A DNA stretch of 60,000 nt, taken from the NCBI GenBank assembly GCA_903813345.2, contig CAIIXF020000012.1:23946184-24006183 (forward strand), read 5' to 3'. Source of the stretch: Owenia fusiformis. Taxonomy: Eukaryota; Annelida; Polychaeta; Sabellida; Oweniidae. The notes beneath the pieces are model-generated. The model was not told the DNA's origin. It did not search any database and saw only the letters and a program-made list of their open reading frames with translations. A program made the translations under genes and the position numbers. Numbering within the stretch: position 1 is the stretch's first letter; every line of letters starts with the position of its first letter. This document shows, one piece after another, positions 22,541 to 35,516 of this stretch.

Positions 22541-25500
22541 CTGTCATCATTCAGTTTGTAATATGATGGGCTCAAGTACTCTGTAAGTATTCTGTTAGAT
22601 TGAGCTGTTCTTGTACAAGGATACTGTAGTGGCCTCCTTCATACAACTTCACTATACACATTGACGCCTCCATTATACTATATCTGCAAATTCTAATTTT
22701 CTAGATAAAACAGATAAACTGTATGATCCCAACCACACTATACAAAGATAAAAGACAGCTAATCAGTCACTTTGAATATTTCAATTGAAATTATTAAGCA
22801 AAATCTGAAATTAATAAATCAGAACGACATCAGTAGAGATCTGTTTCTTTACAATAATTGATTAACTATCAATCTGAATCAAAGATGATGAAATAAGGAT
22901 AAAAAATAATTAGTAATTTCTATATCTTCATTCTCCACTTTTAAAGTAATTATTCACATGACAATTTGTAACCACATGGTGAGTTATTTCAAATGGCTGT
23001 GAAGTGTGACAATTTGTTATAAATGCCAGTCACAATAGATGGTGCCATATGTCACCACTTTTTGGTGGTGACACAAACAGCAAAGCCAAACACTTCAAGA
23101 CAGAAACATTTAACCTATTCATAAGATGACATTGACTATTTAGATCAATGCCCTTTCTCTGTAATACTGAAACGAGTTATCATATTTCATTATATTTATA
23201 TACAATTCAGTGTATCATGTATAAGCCAGATACATTTTCCTCACTTTTTGTACCTCTGCCTAATATAGTTTGAATTTGAAAAAATTGCACCTACCATTTT
23301 ATTCCCAGGAACAGAAACATTTCAATGGAGGTACATCAATCTAGTCAATGGCTGATACTTCACTAAGTGAAGATCTTAAAAGAATGGCAAAGAAATTTCG
23401 AGGGGATTTCACTTAATAATCATGCATCACCAGAAGTGGCTCCTACAATGTGGATTGCCATAGAGTGGCGCTAATGACAATGTAGAGAGGTTCCCCTTAA
23501 AACATCCTAGTACATCTGCTCTTTTAGCCTTTATTGTATGTTCTACGCTCTGTTAAGGTTCAACTTTCAATGTGTTTCAACTTGATATGCTCATTGTGTG
23601 GGGCGGATGAGAAATTAGTAAGTACATATAATATATTCGAAGGCAGTTCAACTAGACTGTCGTAAGGAGTATTGGCTTTATATCAAAACTGAATGTTCCT
23701 GAAATTCTTATATTGAATGTTGGATATAATATAAAAAACAGTTGGGGGAGAGAGGTATCCATATGGCAAGGGGAGCCCAGTTGATCAAAATAACAATTTT
23801 GAAAGAGATATATATTTAATCTAGACCAATATAAAAAAAATGGATACAATTTATAACCAGCTATAACCAGCTAACTGGTCTTAATTTCATCCCCGAGTTG
23901 AAATTGTATTTTAGACATCATTTATAGGGTTTGTATTTGGGTAGGCATGTCTGTACCATAATCACATTACTCATAATGTTGCTATTGATATTTATATAAG
24001 TCACCTTACTAAAGGTTACCATGGCAACCAACAAACTTCAATTTCCTGTGAGAGTGGCCTGGTGGAAGAAATTGTTCAATCAAGATGGAGTTTCACTTTG
24101 TTTGAAATGGGATTAATAATGATAGCTTTTACGACTGAATGAGTCGGCTTAACGTGGATTAAACAGCTTTAAGCATTATGATTAAATGTATCTTTAATCT
24201 TCTCATTTGAAGAGCTCTACAAAAGACAAACAGACAATTGAGTGGCGTCAATGGAAACAAAGTGTGAGATTACTTCTTGGATTGCACTAAACATTTTATT
24301 CTAAGCTCTTTTCAAGTAATAATACTCATAATGGATGGAGGAAATGAGGAACTTCAGTGTACTATTTACAGGCTACTAGATGAACCCTTATGGTTATGTC
24401 AATGGCTCTCTGTCTGGGGCATTGTAAGGTTACCATGTCTGTTTGCTTGTTGCATAGTAAGGTGATATGATGTCACAATGGGACTGACCCATAAACATAC
24501 CAGGACAACATCTCCCATTTTCTCCTAAAGGAGAGCTTCCTGAGCATGTTAATCTACTCAGGACTATTATCTCAGAATAACTCCTCCTCCTTCCTCCTTC
24601 CTCTGTTATGGTGTATAATCATCCTGGCTCAACATACATAGAGGGTGACCCAAAAAAGCAGAACCCTAACTCTTTATTCAGAGATTTATGGGTTCCGTGT
24701 CTTGGTCATCATGTACATGCCCCCCCCCCCCCCTTGTCGACTACTTAGAGGTAGAGGTCAATACACATATTACTATATTACTATACAGGCTTGCACCACA
24801 CACACATCTTAATCCATCATATCATCAGTTGTATTAAAATAAATTAGACTCTATGAGTTATACTAAGAGGAATATACCCAGGTATAAGCTGCTCTTGGAG
24901 CTCACAATGAAATATGCATAGAAACCCATTATAATCAGAAGATTACACAAGTCCTTTAAATCCATCTGATTGTTACTAGATGATCCATAAAGAAATTGCT
25001 TTTTTCAAATAATTCAATGGTTTGTAGTAAATTATTCTTTAATGCCATTCTGCGTTGAAATATGTGAAAATGTTGAATTTCTATAAGATGCAAGTCTACG
25101 CCATGAAACTGTTTTTTATAAAAAGTTATTTGATGATTTTTCTTTAAACTGGACCATTCATTGAGAAGTTGATAGATGTATTATAAATGAAGTCTTATTG
25201 TAATAACATACTGTACAGAATAAGGAGAAGCCAAATAGCTTTAAATCGTTGCTATTAGATTTAAGCTCGAATATGAAAGAAATTTTTCTCCAAATGAAGT
25301 TATTTACAATTTATCTATCTGATGTGAAAGTTCATATGAAAAACAGAACAGACTAATTCTGCTTAAAAGGTAATAAATACTAACGACAAGTAATACCTCT
25401 TCAGAGCCAATTAAATGCTATATCTCACAATTCAAACAAACAATCCCACATACAAACAAATAAACAAGCAAATGCTGCTTTTGTATTTCTGCAGGCATAC

Positions 25501-26354
25501 ATGAAGAGCCGCTCTAATCCACATAATATAAAGAACCGCAAGCTGCCTCTGTATTTCAATAATTTGCCGAGCTGTGGGTTCAATATCTGTTCACTGTTAT
25601 ATATAGCCCCTATGGGAGCCTAGTAAATTACAGCCAAACCCCCTTTCCCACTTACGACGTCCCCTGGGTCCCTTAGAACATAATGAAATTTCAAGCCAGC
25701 GTTAGAACCATTCAACATTGTTTAATTCTCTGCATAAAAGCAGACTTCAATATTTAGCTGGAAATCCAATATAAGCTCCCCGAGGAAAACATTAAGAAAT
25801 GAAAAATGTATAAAATGTCGTTAGGAGCCTGAGGGGTCCCTTAGGCAGCATTAGCTGTTACAGATTGAGTTAGCCGCACGCCAATTGAAGCTCGATATAG
25901 GCCCCTTGAGAACACTGCGATAAATAGCTACGTTGTATTAGAATTGACAAGATACACATTTCATCAATGATTGAACCTTTCAGCTAAAAAATCATATTAG
26001 CGTATATCCTCAGGGGTCTCTCTAAGTGAGACTTAAAGGCCCCTCGAGCACACTACAACTGGTCTTTTGTCGTGTAGTCGCTTATACAGCGTAAGTGGTT
26101 TAGTGACCAACTGTGCCTTTGGGAACACGCAAATTGTTGAGTTGCATTCATTATCCTCTGTGATATTGATGAAGACTCTAATATGTATTGAAGGTCAATC
26201 TTTTTTGCCTTATAGACATTCTCAGCAGGATCTAGTCATGGATCATCTCACTTAAGTGCAAAAATGTCAACATTCAAGAAATAAAATAACCAGGTTATCT
26301 TAAATGATGAAAAACAACAAGAAATAACAAATTATCAGTTCACCATAATAGAGA
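22541..26354. other. Non-coding stretch with solo hairpin and poly-C
   Basis: The only marked structures are a hairpin at 23051-23072 (GTCACCAC and GTGGTGAC around TTTTTG), which resembles the family B terminus, and a 14-C run at 24720-24733. At 24650, AGGGTGACCCAAAAAAG resembles a mariner-type end, but no partner end was found. I see no exons I can support. Confidence 0.4.
23045..23075 (+). mobile_element. Solo family B terminal hairpin
   Basis: CATATGTCACCACTTTTTGG then TGGTGACAC forms a stem of 8 bp and matches the last about 27 bases of family B (ATATGTCACCACTTCTGGTG). The rest of the element is absent or too decayed. Confidence 0.45.
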
Positions 26355-26487
26355 TAACAAGGTATTAATATGCAAAATGTCACCACCTGCCATTTGTAAC
26401 AGATGCCAAACACTAACCACGAACTCCTGACCACTGTCCACAAAAAAGTTGGGAGACAATAACAATTTGTCACCAATTCTGGTGTTG
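26355..26487 (+). mobile_element. Family B short repeat, near complete
   Basis: It starts CAAGGTATTAATATGC, carries TCACCACCTGCCATTTG, then AAAAAGTTGGGAGACAATAA, and ends TCACCAATTCTGGTGTTGAC with the terminal hairpin nearly intact. The minus-strand open frame at 26300-26614 is a by-product. Confidence 0.8.
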
Positions 26488-28940
26488 ACATAAAAATTTT
26501 AATGATAACCAAACCTCTATACCTAATATCTTGGGTGATAAGCTTAAGATGATGAAAAGATGATAACAAGGAGAGAGAGAATAAGACCATATTACCATCA
26601 TATTTAAAATTCAAATAACCCTAAGCTCCCTTCTCTATATCGAAGAGAATGATTTGTTTACAAAATCTCCATCTGACCCAAATGAGATGACTACACCCCT
26701 AATCCAAACTCCGAAATCACGGTACAGTATGGTACATTATGATGAGTATGGTACCATCATATAATTTACCATTTAAGATCGGCTATGTACTATAAGAACA
26801 AGAAGCTTCACACTCTGTATGTTTTATAAGCGTCAAGATTCTTATAGGTCTTATTCAGTAATTGTTGAAGAGGAAATTAGAAATAGGTTGTCTTTCAAGT
26901 TGAATCATGAATACGCAGTGTTGTCAGGAGATATTGAATTATCTCACCACTTTGTGATTGTCATTCACGGAGATTGCTCAAATAAACATTACCAAGTCGC
27001 CCCTGTAGAATATTCTTATAGCTTTTTGTAAGGAGATAAAGTCAAGCATAATGAATAAATTCTTCTTCTGCTCTTTTCTGAAATCGACCATCCCGTCTAT
27101 TTCCAAAATAAAACCTGACCTGTACGTATCAAGCCGTCTCTGCCATTTATATGTAATACCATGGGATTTTTAGAGAAGGCCCGTGGTAACGCTATTCGTT
27201 ATTAGCAAAATCCTTTATTTATTAAATGACTTAAAAGAAAATTCCAAATTATCATATTTTGCAGTATTTTGAGTAGGGTTTGAAATCTCAAATTGAACAA
27301 CATTGTCAACTGTCACAAGTACATTCAAAAGATCCCAAGAGGATAACACATTTGCTTAATGTAACACAATCCTTGTTAACTGTCACGATATTCAACAATA
27401 GTATTCTCCTGGCAATTTAATCTTTGTTAATTCGTGGTAATGCGTCTCTTATTCATTGGATTTGATCAGTTGATCTGTTTATACCTCTACACTGACCACC
27501 TAATCTCCAAGTTGGTCCATACTCTACTGAATAAGCACCATTTTAATGCACCAAGTACCTCATTTCAAACACTGCGCATAAATTCAACTCATTTTTTATA
27601 TCCTTTAAGGCCTAGTGAATTCACAGGGGCATCGTAAAATGTCATCTTTATCGTGTTTCTATTTGCCAGGGGATCAACGTGAAGCATTTACAATTATAGA
27701 ACATCTCCCTGTATTTGAGTTGAGATTTGCGATTATACGAGTTTGAGATATTGTTCTACTCTCACCTCCAAATTATAAAACCAAGAAAAAACCAAAACAA
27801 ACATGGAAATATGTATACACCTGTCTAGGTGATAAAGTCAATCAAAATACATGTTCATGTATTAACATTTTCTAAAAATTTCATAATTTTGTAACAAATT
27901 CTAAGATTTTGGGGGTAATTTTATATTTTATATCTGGAAGGGGTTTGGATTTAATGTCTTGCTATAATTTAGGTGCCCAGTATTATGTTAGGACTGGGAT
28001 TATGAGGATTTCAAAGGATTATATCAGCTTTAAATCTCTCCATTTTTCAAGAAATGACACCATCATGAACCATGTACTAATTCTTTGAAGGAGAGGATAT
28101 CTTTATGTTCATATTTTCAGCATACTGATGGCCTTATTGACTTTCTTTAGAAATAGTGGAGATATATAAATGTACTAAATGTCCAATAGTGGAGATATAT
28201 AAATGTACTTTCTGAGTTTGAGATAAATTCAACAAACTTGTGATAGTGACTCAGTGATATGACTATATGAGTTTCAAATATGAACCACTATTTTGCTTTC
28301 AATTTAGGATTTTGGTTTTTTGGAACATGAAATTACTTTTTATAATATGATCATAAAAATTAGCTTGTAAATATTACATATTGGTTCAAATTATTTAAAT
28401 TCGGGCCTACACCATATTCAAATATTGCCCTTCGTGATTTCTTATTTAAGTTCTATATATTGGTACTATGTGTGCACATTCTTATTAAAACCACAGTACA
28501 TTTTCATACACAGTTTTTTTTATCTTGCATATACCAGGACATGTTTAAAATATTTCCTCATAAGTCAGTAGGTTTACCATACAAATCTTGAGGATTAAAG
28601 GATCACTAAAATATATTTCAACACTGTTCGAGCATTGATAAGTATCAATTTAAAAATTTCAAGGTGATTTTGTATGTAAATTCAGGATGTATTCACTGAT
28701 CAGAGATAAATGTCACAGGAAAATAAGGATTTAAGTTAGATTAAGTGAATAATTTTAAGGAATCCTTTCCTACACAAATTCTCTTTTTTAAATCCATGCA
28801 AAGATACATAGAATTTAGTACATTTTTATTTTAATGCCATATTTCCAATCCAGCTAAATCTAAATATTTTTCTTTAAGTCATGTTTCAATTTCCTATTAT
28901 ATTCTACATAATACATAAGGGGTGAGGTCAGCATTTGACA
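26488..28940. other. Non-coding stretch
   Basis: Apart from a perfect 25-bp direct repeat (28152-28176 and 28185-28209) I see nothing supported. Confidence 0.4.
28152..28209 (+). repeat. Perfect 25-bp direct repeat
   Basis: AATAGTGGAGATATATAAAT plus GTACT occurs at 28152-28176 and again at 28185-28209, separated by AAATGTCC. Confidence 0.9.
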
Positions 28941-29318
28941 TACCCTGCGTGCAGAGTCTAGTTAAACTACACTCTGCCTAGTAGAGACCATATTACAGTT
29001 TAGTAGCCCCGCCCCAACGACGGGTACCGGTGACAGTTTGGGTAATAAATCACTTTTGACCTACGCGCTGACCTTTCTTCCACCAATCAGCGAGCTTGAA
29101 GAAACATACGCCAAGTGCATTCTAATAAATATGCGCATGTCATTGGTCAATTCCGGGCTCAACGATGACGCCAGAAGGAATGACCACTATATAGAACATC
29201 GGTCAAATTTGGACGACGAACACTGATTGGCGCGGTGAGTTCACAGGTTTATTTTAGTTTGAAAGAGTGAAGACGAAGCTCTCGTTTAAGAAGTGAAGTC
29301 AAACGAATGCAAAGGGTA
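28941..29318 (+). mobile_element. Family G element, 378 bp, with 9-bp target duplication
   Basis: It starts TACCCTGCGTGCAG and ends TGCAAAGGGTA, a short inverted terminus. It is flanked by a perfect 9-bp direct repeat, CATTTGACA (28932-28940 and 29319-29327). Ten bases from the left end lies a near-perfect hairpin at 28951-28977 (GCAGAGT, then TAGTTAAACTA, then ACTCTGC). The interior is clearly GC-richer than the surroundings and carries three CCAAT-type boxes (about 29083, 29142 and 29226) and a CTATATAG box near 29188. The open frame at 29038-29226 is not conserved in the 12484 copy. It is a non-autonomous DNA transposon. A 9-bp duplication suggests a Mutator-like origin, which is inferred and not shown. 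Confidence 0.9.
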
Positions 29319-29349
29319 CATTTGACATTAATCCACTTTAAACATTGAA

Positions 29350-29409
29350 CATATCCCATCTTAATAAACCATATCCCATTTTAATAAACCATATCCCATC
29401 TTAATAAAC
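29350..29409 (+). repeat. Tandem repeat, 20-bp unit, three copies
   Basis: CATATCCCATCTTAATAAAC is repeated at 29350, 29370 and 29390, with one T/C change in the middle copy. Confidence 0.95.
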
Positions 29410-29470
29410 TAGGTTATAGTCTTATCAAGTCTCTTAACCTACTACTGTATCTCCTTCATTTATCTCAGCT

Positions 29471-29560
29471 CTTCATTCTGATACCAATAGCATCTTTCTG
29501 TTTCACCTGAAACATCTCAGGGCTGAGAAGATTTGAGATGTCATGGTTTATCATGATTTT
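29471..29560 (+). repeat. Family E repeat
   Basis: TTCTGATACCAATAGCATCT, CACCTGAAACATCTCAGGGC and GATGTCATGGTTTATCATGA are nearly identical to 58388-58466. ATCATGATAAACCATGACAT is the reverse of the right end, so this end also forms a small inverted repeat. Confidence 0.9.
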
Positions 29561-32177
29561 TCCATATTTTGAATATACACAAAACTATCGTGTACCATAT
29601 TAAGTGTTGAACTTGAAGGTAAAACCTCACGAAAATTCCAGCAGGATCTTCTCCTGTGATTCTTATATTCTCCAAATGAGAGTGTCAAGTTATGATATTG
29701 ATGTTTCAAATCCATTCCCAAATAACTAAATCCAGACAAATACTGCAATGTTTGGGAACAATATATTTTCTAAATGAAGGAATGTTTTTACAGAGATTTC
29801 AAGATAACTGAATGTGTTTTTAACTAATTGAACAGTGTTCAAGGCCAGCCCACCCTAGTTAAGCAAGCAAAAATGTATCAATACAAACCTTCCCTGCGTA
29901 AAAATGAACGATGAACAGAAATATATATAACCAGACTAAGAATCATAAAAAACAACATATTTTTAGCATTTTACCAAATGCAGAATATACTGATTTCTGA
30001 AAAGTTTTTGTGAGGAACAAAACATGAATTTGATTTAAAAATGTTGTCTATAGTCATGCATTAGAGCACACCTTGCATGTTTAATGATAGCACACATTCA
30101 AAATCTATAGACACAATTATTTAACCCCATAATCATGCCACTTTGCGTGCTAACCCCAGCCTCTCCCACTTGCTAAGGTTACCAGTCTTTTTCATACAAA
30201 CAGGGACAAACAGGGACCTAAGTAAGTGGATTATGCCATTGATTGAAAATAATGACTTTCATTTAACATATACCATAAGAAAAAGCAAGTTTAATCAAAC
30301 CACCAACAATGGTCTCGAGATGGTCGGGTTGTGTGTTATGATATAAAACATAATACAAGTGTAGATTATTGCGTGAGATGAATTCTCAAGCACAAAAGAC
30401 AAATGATTTAAACCATGAGAAACATCAATAGTTGGAAATAGACGCATGATATCATGCTATAGAAAGCGGGTTTTCTTCATTAAAGTGGTGCTACGGAAGC
30501 AGAACATTTTCTATCAATGAGAAAATGTTGGTGAAAGGAAACTACCAAACATTGATTTTCTTTCTTGACAATTTTAACAAATCTATTCTGAATACATGCT
30601 GGTAGTTCATGCTCTTGTTTGATATGTTTAGAGTTAACAAAGGAGTGGTCAATGGATTCATATATAGGGTGATGGTCTACAAATGTAAAACCTAAATAAA
30701 TGATAAGGTATGGGTGGGTATGAATGAAATACTTTTTCAGGAGTTAAGTTTTGCATTAAGCCTCTACCCTTTTTACTGTTTCCAAAAGGTGTGCATGTAA
30801 GGTTTGATGGGGTCAGCTTGTGGGAGGGGGGGGGCTATAAGACTATTGTTTGTTCAAAGTGAATATGAGAGCCAACAGTAACAGATACTTCAAAACAAAA
30901 TCATCGCCAACATAACAAAGCAAAATATGCGTCAAAATAAAACACTTGCCAATTCAAAATGTAAGATAAGGTGATGCTCTATAAAAGGCGTTTTCTGCAT
31001 TTTCTGTATAATTTGCTTGTAATTCTACAGTCTTATATAATAATTTCTCACTTCATGAATATATCCAATATTCTATATTACAACTACCAGATCCATGGCG
31101 ATACATGACAGGGTTCGATTCACCTTTTCACCTATTATATAACTAACCTTTCTATGGGGTCTTTGGCAATTAAACAGACCCCCTATAATAAACTTTTACT
31201 ATTGTAGACTAATCAGGCGATTAGCCCATAACAAACAAGTAAGAGCCCTCCAAAAATATTAATAATTTTTTCAATAGTTTGCCAAGTGGCAGGTGATACT
31301 TATAGTAAGAAGGTGTTTCCTCATTTGGCTTATACTATTTAAGATCCAGAAATATTTCAATTCCATTTCCTTCTCAGTTCTCTAAAGTGTCAGTATGTCT
31401 AGAGTAACAAGTCAGATCATCAGAACATACCCAAACATAACCATCCAAATCCATGAGATAACAAGGTGTCTCAATATGTTCTTCTTGAAGTATTTCAAGT
31501 TATTATTGATGGCCATCCCTTACATAGGGGATAATGTACATATTCACTCAATAAAGTACAAAAAAATAAACAAACAGCATATCAAAAAAACATCATGATG
31601 CCAATAGTGTATGAACCTTAAACTCTACCACTATCATTCATGTAACATAAAATGGTTTAGTATTCTGGTACTCATCACAACTTTCTATTTTGAAAATTCT
31701 GCAATATGACCTCAAGAACTAAAGGAAATGATATGTTTAACACACTGGAGTTTTAGATAGAAAAACATTAGAAAGGACCAACAATGTTTTTGTGAATTAC
31801 AATATCTGATTTAATATGAGATCATTTTACTCTACTAACTACATAAAACACAGTATACTCATATGTGTTATGATGAATGACTTGGTAAATGATTGTAATA
31901 TCACTTCTTAAGTAATATATATTTCAGCAAAATAAGTAAATCTACATAATAGGCCCAATCCTTGATGAAATGCCAATCTTAATAATAAGAGTTTATCTAA
32001 AGGACAACTGATTTAATCGTTATCACCTTATCTGGGCAATAGATAACAAGGATATGACCTAATTTGGACTTAAAGAAGAAATAAAATATAAGAAAATATT
32101 TAATCATGAATTCTATTTTCTAAACCTGACCTATTACTTTATTCCTGATAAATATGGTCATTAAAAGAAATGATATA
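29561..32177. other. Non-coding stretch
   Basis: I see a G run at about 30822-30834 and otherwise nothing I can support on either strand. Confidence 0.4.
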
Positions 32178-32302
32178 TAATGCATTGGCATGCAAAATGT
32201 CACAACCTACCATTTGTTACAGACAATGACTGCCGACCACCAAATAGCGTCCATTAAAAAGTTGAAGACTATAACAATATGCCACAACTTCTGTTGGTAA
32301 CA
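32178..32302 (+). mobile_element. Family B short repeat
   Basis: It starts GCATTGGCATGCAAAATGTC, then CCTACCATTTGTTACAGACA. It ends with AAAAAGTTGAAGACTATAAC, AATATGCCACAACTTCTGTT and a decayed hairpin. Confidence 0.8.
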
Positions 32303-34081
32303 AACAAATCAAAGGGTAATACATGAATACTGTTTTTACTAGGTTAATTTCAAATAGAGAGTACATTCCCACTTAGGTTTTGTATAGAAGACAATTTGAC
32401 CTGGTTTTCTACATGATTTGACATGCACAACAGTTCAGCCCATTTCCAACATGCAGAATGTCAGTCTCGTGATATTAATGTAAAATTAAACGTTTTTTAC
32501 ACATTTTTCTCCAATCCCATCAAAACGTGATGAATAGAAAGAAAAATGTTTGAGTATCGGTTACAAAAACATTCAATTCATGACGTTCCCTTTCAAGCAG
32601 GTCGCCACAAATTGTCGACATCAATTGAAGCTTTTAGAATTCCGGTGAAAAGCGTAATTCATGTAGAAAATCTGGATGATATAGAACACCATCTAAAGAA
32701 CCACTATACAATCAAAGACCAGTGCTTAAAATACACTCCTGGTCAAGACTTTTTTACACCATTTTTCTATCTAAATCAATAAAATCTCAGATTTAACCTC
32801 ATTTTTAAATAATTTGAAATGTTGAATCATCCCTGTATATATATTACCCTACATCTATTAACTCATTCCCAGCCAATGCCTTGAATTTAAAACATAAACT
32901 ATTATATTTTTTGTTCAGGATATTTTACAAACAGCTCCTTCACAAGACTCATTTTTTAGGCTTTACAATACCTCAGAGTAAAATAACCAAAACAAGTAAA
33001 ATAAAGTTAAAATAACAAAACAGGAGACTGTAAGATGATGATATTCAAAGTTTGAAATGTTTCTTTTTGAAGTGGACTCTTAAGAGCTCTCCATCCAAGA
33101 TGCTTGAAAGTAGAAATCATGTGAATTCTCCAAAGGGCCTATCATGTATCTACCCTTTTATCTACCCCTTTTAATAGTTTTAACCAAGCTCTGACCCTAG
33201 GGGTGTTGTCATGTATACAAACCTTCAGAGATATGTTCATGATTTTTCTGTCTAGAAAGAGAGGAAAAAGAGTGAAACTGAAGGAAATCTAAGGACCTAG
33301 AAATATCTCTGGGATGGTACATATGCCATACCCTGAAGAGGTTGGGTGGATAAGTCTTGCAGAAGTCCTTTTATAGCCCCTCCTCTAACATATATACCTT
33401 CAGCACTGGAATATACAATAGAGGGGGGGGCAATGGTTTTTTGACATACAGATGAGAGTTGGTTAGAAAATAAGGTCGGGGATTCAATGTTTTCCCAATC
33501 TTTATTTTTACGATCTACGCAAATCTAATATTGGAAATTGATGAGAAAAATAGGCAGAAAATCAGGTCGGTGATTCGCTAGTATTTTACTTAGAAGTCAT
33601 CAGGAAAAGAAAACAAGTCGAGAGTTTGCTTAAATTGTCAGCAGTGTGCAAAGTATTATGTTAAAACAAAGCAAAGGAAGATGACTACTAAGATCTATGA
33701 AGTATTGAACGTTTGCTTTACTGTGTTTAAACCCTGACATGTTTTCCCTTCTCTACCTATCAACATCTAATGATTACTCAGACACAGACCAAAAGATTTG
33801 AACCTCCGTCTGCTAATTTCCAAAAAAATTTCTCTAAAAATAATGGATGAAGTTGTTAATATTTTGGTGTTTTTGTATAATTAAGGCTATATACTACAAA
33901 ATTACGTAATTTTTCCTCTACAATTTCTCTCTATTTTATTTTATCAGGCATGTAAATGAAGGGATATCATGAAATTATATTTGAAGGTTTTGCTATAAAT
34001 CTATAGAATTGTCTTTGATCTATACTCAGTTTCTCTTTGATGGGTTAGTAATCCATACATTGAACATCACACACAGAAATA
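32303..34081. other. Non-coding stretch
   Basis: No supported gene. The plus-strand open frame at 32546-32782 (78 codons) has an ordinary-looking composition but no splice signals or family resemblance that I can see. A weak family C-like trace lies near 33798-33850 on the minus strand. Confidence 0.35.
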
Positions 34082-34153
34082 TACATGGGGGTCATGGTTA
34101 TCTTGTACATGGGGGTCATGGTTGTCTTGTACATGGGGGTCACAGTTGTCTAA
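34082..34153 (+). repeat. Tandem repeat, 24-bp unit, three copies
   Basis: TACATGGGGGTCATGGTTRT plus CTTG starts at 34082, 34106 and 34130; the last copy has CACAG for CATGG. Confidence 0.9.
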
Positions 34154-34734
34154 TCAATTCATTGTGAAAATAAGAGGTAATTCGCAAGAATTAAGAATGC
34201 AAGATGAAGTAGATACTTTATATTACATAGAAATACCCCAAAATCAGACAGTTCATTGAAATTATCTTAAGATAATTAGTAAAACAAACACACACTGGAA
34301 ATGTTCAGAAACTGCCTATAGACTCTAGTGAGATAATCCATGAAGGACATTGTATTCTATGGGCTTAAATTATTGGAAACCCAGCAGTTTTTCACCATGA
34401 TATCTTGCCATAGGATAAATCCATCAATGACAATATAAATGCTGATGGAGATTGTTACAATATACTGCAAAACAAATCTGAAAATAACATTACAGTGTTT
34501 CATCCTGTTAAAGTAACAGAAATTTGCACCTCATCACAGATTTTAATATACGAGAACATTGAACCCATTTCAAAATCAATGTTTAGGCCTACCCAGTTTA
34601 GTATTGGAAATAATTGCTATTTTAGTCAGAATGATACGATGAGAACTTGGCAGTTATCAGGATGTCATCGCCAAAATGGTTATGTCTTAGACTGCAAATT
34701 GTATGTTAGATGAATAGAGAAGACAGACATGAAA

Positions 34735-34775
34735 TAGACATTCTAAATTATATAGAAATGCAAGAAACCAGGCAC
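34735..34775 (+). repeat. Family C fragment
   Basis: CATTCTAAATTATATAGAAA then TGCAAGAAACC matches the first about 35 bases of family C at 43725. Confidence 0.6.
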
Positions 34776-35516
34776 CTATTTGAATACTATTCAAGAACCA
34801 GTGTGTGTTTTGTGTTTTTGTTCAAATTGACTGATAATATCACATGTGCAACAACATGAACTGAGCTCTAGGGTTGAGAAAGATAAATGTTAAGCTGGGA
34901 TCCATACTGCAGCACCAATATTGTTTTATCTACTGCAATCAATCTTGTTTAAAATAACACAGTTATAGGGCATTATTAGACAGGTTTAACTCCACACATC
35001 GATATCCGTTTTGTCCGAATTGATTTATTTGAGCGTTCATTACGCTCACTCCAATTCCATGTGATCACATTTCAACAGTGTTTTATTCAATTCTCTTAAT
35101 AATTACGGCTGGTGAGTTTGCTATATGTTATGATTTCCCAGTTCGTGATTTGCAATAACTTCTGCAACCTCATTCTAATCCATGTTCCTCTACTCACAGT
35201 TGTTAACCTGGCCCTGAATATGTATAAGGGTGATCTATGAGGAAATAACACCTGCTTTGAGACTATTAATCCTAGGTTGAGCCATTAGGAGTGAGATGGG
35301 GGTATGAAGATAATATTGAACATGCTCATGCATAAAACATTACATCAGGGACCAATGATGATCAAACCATCCCATATACATCTTCAAGGTCATACGAAAT
35401 GACGCAGGTTAGAATGTTATAGAACATTGAATAGAAAGACTGATGTCTAAGAACTGAAAAGCTTGACAGACATCACTTTGAAATGATCTTGCATGATATA
35501 TCTCATGAGTACCAAG

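Noticed and set aside
24645-24735. AGGGTGACCCAAAAAAG as a mariner end, paired with TTTTTGGCTCGCCCTGTAG at 45920
   Set aside because: The two are 21 kb apart in unrelated contexts, and neither has a local partner.
26300-26614. 104-codon minus-strand frame with hydrophobic residues
   Set aside because: It overlaps a family B repeat; the hydrophobic content is typical of translated T-rich DNA.
31105-31125. GGGTTCGATTC, like a tRNA T arm
   Set aside because: Flanks do not form the other arms.
33795-33812. Minus-strand GGAGGTTCAAATC, like a tRNA B box
   Set aside because: No A box or acceptor stem could be found.
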